A stretch of DNA of 64,000 bases from Bacillus aquiflavi (lineage in GTDB: Bacteria; Bacillota; Bacilli; Bacillales; Cytobacillaceae). Every line of letters begins with the position of its first letter. Position 1 is the stretch's first letter. This document shows positions 36,353 to 43,897 of this stretch, in pieces. The translations under genes were made by a program, and so were the position numbers. Location: contig NZ_CP082780.1 in the NCBI RefSeq assembly GCF_019915265.1, forward strand, positions 124,001 through 188,000. Direction: 5' to 3'. Below the pieces are notes generated by a model. It was not told where the DNA came from. It saw only the letters and a list, made by a program, of their open reading frames with translations, and ran no database searches.

Positions 36353-37424
36353 AATAAATGAACTTACGGATAGTAGAATTTTTTACGATCGAAAGCCGCC
36401 AAGGTTTTTATTTATATTCATCATTACCCTATTTCTACTCATGTTATTTGTGGTTTTTTGGAGTGTTAACTCCCAAAAAATAGATAAATATACAGAAAAA
36501 GGGGTGATCGTTCCCGAAAATACTTATCAAATATCATCAAACCAACCTGATGAAATTAGTCATGTCCATGTAGCCGAAGGTCAAGAAGTAGAAAGGGGTG
36601 ATTTATTAATAGCGTTTAAGTCGGAAGATCTTAAATTAGAAAAAGAAGTGCTCGAAAAACAATTCACAACTTTGACGAACCGAATCGGTCTGTTGAAAAG
36701 GGCTGAAACAGAGGCAAGGATCAAAATTAATACATTTGACCCGAAAAATGAAAGAGAAGCTGAGTTTTATAGCAAACTATCCGCCAATATTGCCAAGATG
36801 AAAGAATATGAGGTTGATAAGGAAGCATTGCGAAAACAGAAATACTCAGAATATGAAATTGCCCAATACGTAGAGAGATATCAGGCAAAAAGCGAAGAAA
36901 TAATTGAAGAGACGATCGTCAGCTTAGCCGCAGAGAGAAACGAATTAGAAATGGAAAAGAAGAAAGTCGAAAGCCAGCTAAATGCCCTGCAAGACAAAGA
37001 ATATTCGCAAAATATATATGCACCCGTACAAGGTACGATTCATTTCATCAAAGATTTAAATGAAGGAATGGTTATTCCTCCTGGCGAGGTCATCGCTGTC
37101 ATTACAGAAGATCATCGTCAACTGATGATTGAAACGATGGTGCGCAGTAACGAGATCGTAAATATTTCGCAGCAATCCGATGTGGTCATCAAGGTGGATG
37201 GGATGAACAATGGTCAAAGTGAAGTGAATGGACGAGTAGTCTTTATCGACAAAGACGTCAGCTACGATGATAAAGGCAGAGGATATTACAAAGTAAAAAT
37301 TAAACCAACTCATCGGCATGGAATGAACCAATTAAAAAGCGGTATGGCCGCAACAGTAACGTTTGTAGTAAATAAAACGACATACATGAATTACTTTTTA
37401 AAACTAGTAGGCGTGAAAGCTTAA
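36339..37424 (+). CDS. HlyD-family bacteriocin secretion accessory protein
   Basis: A 361-residue membrane-fusion-type protein: one helix near residues 23-44, a short beta-barrel/lipoyl half (VHVAEGQEVERGDLLIAF), a long coiled coil (about 95-220, rich in Lys/Glu), the second lipoyl half (YAPVQGTIHFIKDLNEGMVI) and a C-terminal beta domain ending MAATVTFVVNK. In Gram-positive bacteriocin systems such proteins work with C39-ABC exporters. Overlaps the upstream gene and is followed 43 bases later by the precursor gene. Confidence 0.85.
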   Translation: MKIYEINELTDSRIFYDRKPPRFLFIFIITLFLLMLFVVFWSVNSQKIDKYTEKGVIVPENTYQISSNQPDEISHVHVAEGQEVERGDLLIAFKSEDLKLEKEVLEKQFTTLTNRIGLLKRAETEARIKINTFDPKNEREAEFYSKLSANIAKMKEYEVDKEALRKQKYSEYEIAQYVERYQAKSEEIIEETIVSLAAERNELEMEKKKVESQLNALQDKEYSQNIYAPVQGTIHFIKDLNEGMVIPPGEVIAVITEDHRQLMIETMVRSNEIVNISQQSDVVIKVDGMNNGQSEVNGRVVFIDKDVSYDDKGRGYYKVKIKPTHRHGMNQLKSGMAATVTFVVNKTTYMNYFLKLVGVKA

Positions 37425-37467
37425 TAAAATCAAAAAAAACAGATAGAAATTCAGAGGAGGAATACAC

Positions 37468-37824
37468 ATGAACAGTATAGCGTTAAAAAATAGACAAGTA
37501 TTACAACTCCCAACCAACTATGCAGAAGTATCAGGAGAAGAAATGCAATATATTGATGGAGGCGGGTTCGTGGGATTTCGTGTTACATTCAAAGCAAGCA
37601 CTCGAAAAATGGGTGCTGCAGTTGGCGGGGCATATGTAGCGGGTGTCGTTGGTTGGCATTGTAGACATTTAGCAACAGCGGGACCATGGGGTGCTGGAGC
37701 AGCTGCAGCGATTACTGCCGCAGCAGGAGGCACGGCGAGCTGGGCGATTAACAAAGGGTTAAGACGTGTAAACATCGGTGTTAATATTCCAGGCGTGTCA
37801 TGGTCTAAGTCATTAACAATTTAA
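37468..37824 (+). CDS. Double-glycine bacteriocin precursor
   Basis: A 118-residue peptide with a 32-residue leader (LPTNYAEVSGEEMQYIDGG) ending in the double-glycine site used by C39 exporters, Gly31-Gly32. The mature part of about 86 residues is Ala/Gly-rich, basic, and has one long hydrophobic stretch (GPWGAGAAAAITAAAGGTAS) with a GxxxG-like pattern, as in class II bacteriocins, but is longer than most. A single Cys (GWHCRH) excludes an internal disulfide. GGAGG precedes the ATG. It lies directly after its exporter/adaptor and directly before three candidate immunity genes. Confidence 0.8.
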   Translation: MNSIALKNRQVLQLPTNYAEVSGEEMQYIDGGGFVGFRVTFKASTRKMGAAVGGAYVAGVVGWHCRHLATAGPWGAGAAAAITAAAGGTASWAINKGLRRVNIGVNIPGVSWSKSLTI

Positions 37825-37834
37825 GGAGCAATGT

Positions 37835-38215
37835 ATGTCCAAACTGATTATTGCTAGTCTCCTAATACTAAATATATTTGTTTTATATCAAAATGGAGAC
37901 TCTTTATTACCCTATTATATTGGAATTGGAATACCAGGATTTTATAAAGGGATATCTGCCCATGAATTCAACGAGGTATTTAACCTACATAAGGTTAAAT
38001 ATTCATTAAAATCTACGCAACAGAAACTCGAATTATTATGTGCCATTTTAGTCAATCTCAGTATACAAATTGGCACGTATAAAGAACTATATATTTTACG
38101 TATTTCTCCTAGCATATTAGAAATAGCCTATTTAGTAGGATCTTCAATATTATATACTTTTATTTTTTATCGTTTTTTATTTCTAAATATGTTTAAGAAC
38201 GAAGAAAAAGCGTAA
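37835..38215 (+). CDS. Candidate bacteriocin immunity membrane protein, copy 1
   Basis: A 126-residue protein with about four hydrophobic segments and a conserved inner part (FNLHKVKYSLKSTQQKLELL). It begins 11 bases after the bacteriocin stop, with AAGGAGCAATGT before the ATG, and ends MFKNEEKA. Two further copies follow. Position and small multi-TM form suggest immunity to the upstream peptide; the family is not one I can name. A strong terminator (38237-38286) closes this unit. Confidence 0.65.
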   Translation: MSKLIIASLLILNIFVLYQNGDSLLPYYIGIGIPGFYKGISAHEFNEVFNLHKVKYSLKSTQQKLELLCAILVNLSIQIGTYKELYILRISPSILEIAYLVGSSILYTFIFYRFLFLNMFKNEEKA

Positions 38216-38236
38216 ATTGACCAACGTAAAATGATT

Positions 38237-38286
38237 GGGCATGATCATATACTTTGAGGGAGTACTTGATCATGCCCCTTTTTTTC
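38237..38286 (+). terminator. Terminator after immunity copy 1
   Basis: GGGCATGATCA pairs with TGATCATGCCC, followed by seven T. The related site after copy 3 is intact; after copy 2 the right arm has been deleted. Confidence 0.9.
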
Positions 38287-38417
38287 TATTAATATAATTA
38301 TTTAAAAATCGAACTACAAGTATTTTAAAATATTCAAAAATAATATTAATAAATTACATATTGTGATATGATATTATTTGGGTAAATATCCCATTAAGTA
38401 ACTTTAAGGAGCAATGT

Positions 38418-38798
38418 ATGTCCAAACTGATTATCGCCAATCTCTTAATCTTAAATATGGTTGTTTTATATCAGCAAAACGATTCTATATTACCTTTTTT
38501 AATTGGAATCGCACTACCAGGAATATACAAAGGGATTACGGCACAACAATTTAATCAAGTATTTAACTTGCATAAAGTTAAATACTCCTTTAAAGCACCA
38601 CAAAGAAAACTCGAGTTATTTTGTGCATTTTTAACTAACCTTAGTACAGACGTTAGTACATATAAAGAACTTTTTACTCTAAGAGTTTTTCCTAATTTAT
38701 TAGAAACATTAGCTTGGGCAGGATATTCAATACTGTTTACTTTTCTTATGTATCGATTTTTATTTCTAAATATGTTTAAGAATGAGGAAAAAGCGTGA
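38418..38798 (+). CDS. Candidate immunity membrane protein, copy 2
   Basis: A 126-residue paralogue of copy 1 with the same start (MSKLIIANLLILN) and end (FLFLNMFKNEEKA) and the shared core KVKYSFKAPQRKLELFCAFL. It has its own upstream segment with the same AAGGAGCAATGT ribosome site and a shared stretch (GGTAAATATCCCATTAA) about 30 bases upstream. The terminator-like repeat that should follow is truncated, so transcripts may continue into copy 3. Confidence 0.65.
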   Translation: MSKLIIANLLILNMVVLYQQNDSILPFLIGIALPGIYKGITAQQFNQVFNLHKVKYSFKAPQRKLELFCAFLTNLSTDVSTYKELFTLRVFPNLLETLAWAGYSILFTFLMYRFLFLNMFKNEEKA

Positions 38799-38960
38799 TT
38801 GTCAACATAAAATGATTGGACATGATCAAATACTTTGAGGGTAAATAATTTAAAAATGGAACTATAAGTATTTTAAGATATTCAAAAATAATATTAATAA
38901 ATTATATATTGTGATATAATTTGGGTAAATATCCCATTAAATAACTTTAAGGAGCAATGT

Positions 38961-39341
38961 ATGTCCAAACTCATTATTGTTATTCTTTTAATATTGTATA
39001 TAATTGTCTAATATCAAAAAGGAGACTCTATTTCTCTCATTTTTATGACAATGGTATTACCAGGAGCTTATAAAGGCTTAACGGTTTCAAGATTCCGAGA
39101 TATATTTAATTTTTATAAAGTTAAATATTCATTAAAAGCACCGCAAAGAAAACTCGAGTTATTCTGTTCTTTTTTAGCTGTTCTTAGTACAGAAATCAAC
39201 TTGTATAAAGAACTATTTCATTTAGGTATTTTTCCAAGTGGCCTGGGGATATTATCTATTTTAGGATTTTTTATACTATTTACTTTTCTTATGTATCAAT
39301 TTTTATTTCTAAATATGTTTAAGAACGAGGAAAAAGCGTAA
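38961..39341 (+). pseudogene. Candidate immunity protein, copy 3, with in-frame stop
   Basis: The third copy has the same length and ribosome site, but codon 17 is TAA where the other copies have TTA (VLYQ), so the protein is interrupted after 16 residues. The remaining 110 codons are open and well conserved (VKYSLKAPQRKLELFCSFL, MFKNEEKA), and an internal ATG at 39045 could give a shortened product lacking the first helix. One T-to-A change accounts for the stop, suggesting recent inactivation. Confidence 0.75.
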
Positions 39342-39361
39342 TTAGTAAACAAAAAATGCTT

Positions 39362-39413
39362 GGGCATGATTATATACTTTGTAGAAGTATTTGATCATGT
39401 CCTTTTTTTTATG
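39362..39413 (+). terminator. Terminator after immunity copy 3
   Basis: GGGCATGAT pairs with ATCATGTCC (one mismatch), followed by eight T. Confidence 0.75.
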
Positions 39414-39421
39414 AACGCAAC

Positions 39422-39793
39422 TTATTCTTCGTTTTTAAAAATTTTCCAAACCTTATGCAGCTTTTTCAATTCTTCTTCACCGATTTCGGGAAGTTCATTG
39501 TACCAGCGTCTTAATTCTGGGTCGTTTATAATAAATAAACTTTTTTTTTCCTCGTTTATTTGTTGAAAGTTTCTTATATCAGTTCGCCCTTGTAAATAAT
39601 CAGTTGTTACGTTAAAAATATCGGCGAGTTTATTCACTGTTTCAAGCGATGGTTCTTTTGTGCCGTTTTCATAGGCGGTATATGTTGTACGTGCAACACC
39701 AATTAATTTGCCAACATATTCTTGTGTGAATCGTTTATCTTTTGCCTTTGCTTCCGCTCGAAGTGCTTTTAAACGCTTCGCTAATATATCCAT
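39422..39793 (-). CDS. XRE-family regulator, copy 2
   Basis: A 123-residue paralogue of the regulator at 32976-33347: the helix-turn-helix reads FTQEYVGKLIGVARTTYTAY and NGTKEPSLETVNKLADIF, with the same C-terminal helical tail (ELRRWYNELPEIGEEELKKL). An in-frame extension to 39817 lacks a better ribosome site, so the ATG at 39793 is used. It is divergent from the small XRE gene at 40000 and probably acts on the promoter at 39926. Confidence 0.85.
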   Translation of the reverse strand: MDILAKRLKALRAEAKAKDKRFTQEYVGKLIGVARTTYTAYENGTKEPSLETVNKLADIFNVTTDYLQGRTDIRNFQQINEEKKSLFIINDPELRRWYNELPEIGEEELKKLHKVWKIFKNEE

Positions 39794-39925
39794 GTTATCA
39801 CACCATTCTATACGCAAGAGGATTTACACTAACCAGTGAACTCCTGCATTAAGATTTCGCTTATACATATTGTAATGTTACTGAGCGAAACTTTCAAAAA
39901 AAGATCCGTAAAGTATCGTTTGATG

Positions 39926-39954
39926 TTGACGAGTCCCTATATGGAACTTATAAT
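39926..39954 (+). promoter_or_regulatory. Second promoter with operator-like spacer
   Basis: TTGACG (39926-39931) and TATAAT (39949-39954) with a 17-bp spacer containing TCCCTATATGGAAC, matching TCCCTAAATAGGAAC at the 33497 promoter in 13 of 15 aligned positions allowing one gap. It drives the small XRE gene. Confidence 0.75.
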
Positions 39955-39999
39955 AAAAATAGACTTGTTACTCTAGAGAACAAATCGGAGGTGGGCATC

Positions 40000-40236
40000 T
40001 TGAGAGTTTGGATAAAAAAAATTCGAATGAACAAGTCATTAACTCAAGAGGATATTGCAGAACAATGCAAAATTTCAAGAAGCTACTACACACATATAGA
40101 AAATGGAACAAAAACGCCGACGGTTCCAGTAGCGAAGCGGATGGCTAACTTTTTTGATTGCGAATGGACCATTTTTTTTGAAAATGAACGTTCCTTAGAG
40201 GATCGTAATAAAAAGAATACGCAAAAGGTAGTTTAG
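40000..40236 (+). CDS. Small XRE-family regulator
   Basis: A 78-residue helix-turn-helix protein (SLTQEDIAEQCKISRSYYTH, then IENGTKTPTVPVAKRMANFF) ending in a charged tail. It resembles the small activators of Bacillus phage-like and integrative elements. GTG at 39991 is in frame, but GGAGG is 8 bases before the TTG at 40000. It is driven by the promoter at 39926 and stands before the tandem repeat genes, but a terminator-like hairpin near 40418-40447 separates them. Confidence 0.8.
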   Translation: MRVWIKKIRMNKSLTQEDIAEQCKISRSYYTHIENGTKTPTVPVAKRMANFFDCEWTIFFENERSLEDRNKKNTQKVV

Positions 40237-40247
40237 GAGAAAGAAAG

Positions 40248-40298
40248 ATGAATATAAATGAAAAGGAATATATGGGGTCAAAAAAAGATGATTTTTAA
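40248..40298 (+). CDS. Possible 16-residue peptide
   Basis: AGGAGAAAGAAAG precedes ATG and a 16-codon frame (MNINEKEYMGSKKDDF), starting 12 bases after the small XRE stop. It could be a peptide co-expressed with the regulator or chance. The remaining bases to 40490 hold no other gene. Confidence 0.25.
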   Translation: MNINEKEYMGSKKDDF

Positions 40299-40493
40299 AC
40301 AAGAAATAGCACGATGGTGATCGATATTTTGTACATAAGTCAAAATAGTAAAATAAAGACGGAAAAAAGCAATTTAATCATTGGGGGTAACGTCATGAGA
40401 TAAAAAAGGTACGATGAGAGGTGCAATTAATTGCAGCACTTTTATTTTTGGTTCGAGAATATAGGAGAGCACCAACGATGAAAGAACCATTTT

Positions 40494-40530
40494 GGGCTTA
40501 AAAATACTTGAAAGTATTCAATTTAAGTAA
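40494..40530 (+). pseudogene. C-terminal relic of a fifth repeat copy
   Basis: GLKILESIQFK followed by TAA is the end of the tandem-repeat protein family that follows, and the 140 bases after it match the spacer between the full copies. The rest of this copy has been lost. Confidence 0.7.
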
Positions 40531-40671
40531 AATAATGAGATGATCTGACATTAAATGACACATAAACCATCTTGTAACATATTAATCCATTTGTTATATT
40601 AAACCTATTATGTAAGATTATTATTTTGATATTGTTTATCAATCAACTTTTTTCAAGCAAGGAGTGGCACG

Positions 40672-41366
40672 ATGGCATTTACGTGGACAACACGAAAAAT
40701 AATCCTCTCATTAATCATTGTTAGCTTCATTATGATAGGAGTGATTTTTGCTGTGAACAAATGGACAACACCAGATACACCCGCGTTTCAAGATGGATTT
40801 ACGCGTGAGTTTTTATTAAAAGACGGCGAAGCGCCAGAAGGCTTTCACTTATTTGAATCAGGAACGGGAAAATATACGATGATATTTCCAACTAATTATG
40901 TCGTTGAAGAATCATCTTATTATCGTAAAAAAGGCCGAAGTTCAGGGGTTATCAATACAGAGAATGTATATCTTCATCAGGACGGTGTTCACCCGAAAAA
41001 AAATCAACAAATTAAAGGAATTAAACTCTTTTTAAAACCAGATGGAAATGTATTAGTCGATGCAGCTTTAAGAGTGATGTTAAAAAAAAAATAAATGCTC
41101 CAAGTGATACGAAAATTGAAACGATAAAGGATGACAACAAAACAGTTTACTATGCGGAAAATATTGATGATTATACTTTCGAAGACGGCAGTATTGATAC
41201 TTATTTATATTTTTATGCTTTTATAACAGATAATCGCTCAAAACAAGCGCTTTATTTTAATTTAGAAGATACTTGTTTTAGCAGTAACAAGAAAAAATGT
41301 GAAATTGACTTTGATAAAGAAAAAGCGATGGCATTAAAAATGCTTGAAAGTGTTCAATTTAAGTAA
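40672..41366 (+). pseudogene. Membrane-anchored immunity-like protein, copy 1 (frameshift in A10)
   Basis: The first of four copies of a 229-residue protein: N-terminal anchor (MAFTWTTRKIILSLIIVSFI), then an external domain starting NKWTTPDTPAF. The frame breaks at an A10 tract near 41081-41091 where copy 3 has A8, giving a stop after residue 140; the remaining codons (INAPSDTKIETIKDD to MLESVQFK) are intact in another frame. Slippage of two A would restore it. Position before a lipase-like toxin gene suggests immunity; inferred. Confidence 0.75.
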
Positions 41367-41514
41367 AATAATGAGATGATCTGACATTAAATGATACATA
41401 AACCATCTTGTAACATATTAATCCATTTGTTTATATTAAACCTATTATGTAAGATTATTATTTTGATATTGTTTATCAATCATCAACTTTTTCAAGCAAG
41501 CAAGGAGTGGCACG

Positions 41515-42204
41515 ATGGCATTTACGTGGACAACACGAAAAATAATCCTCTCATTAATCATTGTTAGCTTCATTATGATAGGAGTGATTTTTGCTGTGAA
41601 CAAATGGACAACACCAGATACACCTGCGTTTCAAGATCAATTTACGCGTGAGTTTTTATTAAAAGACGGCGAAGCACCAGAAGGCTTTCATTTATTTGAA
41701 TCAGGAACGGGAAAATATACGATGATATTTCCAGCTAACTATGTCGTTGAAGAATCATCTTATTATCGTAAAAAAGGCCGAAGTTCAGGGGTTATCAATA
41801 CAGAGAATGTATATCTTCATCAGGATGGTGTTCATCCGAAAAAAAATCAACAAATTAAAGGAATTAATCTCTTTTTAAAACCAGATGGAAATGTATTAAT
41901 AGACGCCGATTTGAAAATCCTGTTAGAACAAATAAATGCTCCAAGTGATACGAAAATTGAAACGATAAAGGATGACAACAAAACGGTATATTATGCAGAA
42001 AATATTGATGATTATATAGGTGAAGAGGGGACAGACACTTACTTTTATTTTTATGCTTTTATAACAGATAATCATTCAAAACAAGCGCTTTATTTTGAAT
42101 TAGAAGATACTTGTTTTAACAGTAACGAGAAAAAATGTGAAATTGACTTTGATAAAGAAAAAGCGATGGCATTAAAAATGCTTGAAAGTGTTCAATTTAA
42201 GTAA
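41515..42204 (+). CDS. Membrane-anchored immunity-like protein, copy 2 (intact)
   Basis: The only full-length copy, 229 residues. One membrane helix (about 8-28, IILSLIIVSFIMIGVIFAV) is followed by an extracytoplasmic alpha/beta domain with two Cys near the C-terminus (DTCFNSNEKKCEIDF) that could form a disulfide. There is no lipobox. The ribosome site AAGGAGTGGCACG is shared by all copies. The repeat unit, gene plus about 140 bases, recurs every 831-844 bases. By analogy with the TilA immunity lipoproteins of the staphylococcal type VII lipase toxin, it may protect the cell surface from the lipase encoded at 43898. I do not know a named family for it. Confidence 0.7.
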   Translation: MAFTWTTRKIILSLIIVSFIMIGVIFAVNKWTTPDTPAFQDQFTREFLLKDGEAPEGFHLFESGTGKYTMIFPANYVVEESSYYRKKGRSSGVINTENVYLHQDGVHPKKNQQIKGINLFLKPDGNVLIDADLKILLEQINAPSDTKIETIKDDNKTVYYAENIDDYIGEEGTDTYFYFYAFITDNHSKQALYFELEDTCFNSNEKKCEIDFDKEKAMALKMLESVQFK

Positions 42205-42345
42205 AATAATGAGATGATCTGACATTAAATGATACATAAACCATCTTGTAACATATTAATCCATTTGTTATATTAAACCTATTATGTAAGATTATTATTT
42301 TGATATTGTTTATCAATCAACTTTTTTCAAGCAAGGAGTGGCACG

Positions 42346-43048
42346 ATGGCATTTACGTGGACAACACGAAAAATAATCCTCTCATTAATCATTGTTAGCT
42401 TCATTATGATAGGAGTGATTTTTGCTGTGAACAAATGGACAACACCAGATACACCCGCGTTTCAAGATGGATTTACGCGTGAGTTTTTATTAAAAGACGG
42501 CGAAGTACCAGAAGGCTTTCACTTATTTGAATCAGGAACGGGAAAATATACGATGATATTTCCAACTAATTATGTCGTTGAAGAATCATCTTATTATCGT
42601 AAAAAAGGCCGAAGTTCAGGGGTTATCAATACAGAGAATGTGTATCTTCATCAAGACGGTGTTCACCGAAAAAAAAAAAATCAACAAATTAAAGGAATTA
42701 AACTCTTTTTAAAACCAGATGGAAATGTATTAGTCGATGCAGCTTTAAGAGTGATGTTAAAAAAAATAAATGCTCCAAGTGATACGAAAATTGAAACGAT
42801 AAAGGATGACAACAAAACAGTTTACTATGCGGAAAATATTCATGATTATACTTTCGAAGACGGCAGTATTGATACTTATTTTTTTTATTTTTATGCTTTT
42901 ATAACAGATAATCGCTCAAAACAAGCGCTTTATTTTAATTTAGAAGATACTTGTTTTAGCAGTAACAAGAAAAAAAATGTGAAATTGACTTTGATATAAA
43001 GAAAAAGCGATGGCATTAAAAATGCTTGAAAGTGTTCAATTTAAGTAA
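42346..43048 (+). pseudogene. Membrane-anchored immunity-like protein, copy 3 (frameshift in A8)
   Basis: Same protein, but near 42970 the tract AAGAAAAAAAATGTG has two more A than copy 1, shifting the frame so the product ends NVKLTLI at residue 217 instead of CEIDFDKEKAMALKML. A second two-base insertion (GATATAAAG against GATAAAG) follows. An A-tract near 42668 is longer here than in the other copies but stays in frame. Only about 20 C-terminal residues and one Cys are altered, so partial function is possible. Confidence 0.75.
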
Positions 43049-43189
43049 AATAATGAGATGATCTGACATTAAATGATACATAAACCATCTTGTAACATAT
43101 TAATCCATTTGTTATATTAAACCTATTATGTAAGATTATTATTTTGATATTGTTTATCAATCAACTTTTTTCAAGCAAGGAGTGGCACG

Positions 43190-43880
43190 ATGGCATTTAC
43201 GTGGACAACACGAAAAATAATCCTCTCATTAATCATTGTTAGCTTCATTATGATAGGAGTGATTTTTGCTGTGAACAAATGGACAACACCAGATACACCC
43301 GCGTTTCAAGATGGATTTACGCGTGAGTTTTTATTAAAAGACGGCGAAGCACCCGAAGGCTTTCACTTATTTGAATCAGGAACGGGAAAATATACGATGA
43401 TATTTCCAGATAACTATGTGATTGAAAAAGAATCATATTATCGTAAAAAAGGGCGGAGTTCAGGGGTTATCAATACAGAAAATATATATCTTCGCTTAGG
43501 TGATACTCATCTGGAAAAAAATAAATTACTTAAAGGAATTAAACTGTTTTTAAAACCGGACGGAAATGTATTAATAGACGCCGATTTAAAAATCCTGTTA
43601 GAACAAATAGATGCACCAAGTGATACGAAAATTGAAACGATAAAAGATGACAACAAAACAGTTTACTATGCGGAAAATATTGATAATTATGAAGCTGAGG
43701 GTGGCAATATAAATACAATTTTTTTTCTTATATGGATTTATTACAGATAATCATTCAAAACAATCGCTCTATTTCAATTTAAGACAAAAATGTTTTGATA
43801 GCAGTGAAAAATGTGAAATTGACTTTGATAAAGAAAAAGCAATGGCATTAAAAATGCTTGAAAGTATTCAATTTAAGTAA
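43190..43880 (+). pseudogene. Membrane-anchored immunity-like protein, copy 4 (frameshift in T8)
   Basis: The most diverged copy in its middle (YLRLGDTHLEKNKLLKG). At a T8 tract (43719-43726) the frame shifts and the product ends at residue 186; removing one T restores a coherent tail (FITDNHSKQSLYFNL to MLESIQFK). Its final stop is 17 bases before the lipase-like gene, so this copy is probably co-transcribed with it. Confidence 0.75.
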
Positions 43881-43897
43881 GTTGCGAGGTGGAATAA

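Noticed and set aside
38237..39413. CRISPR-like repeats in the immunity gene array
   Set aside because: Repeats are whole genes with terminators about 540-580 bp apart, not short regular repeats with spacers. No CRISPR array was seen anywhere in the window.
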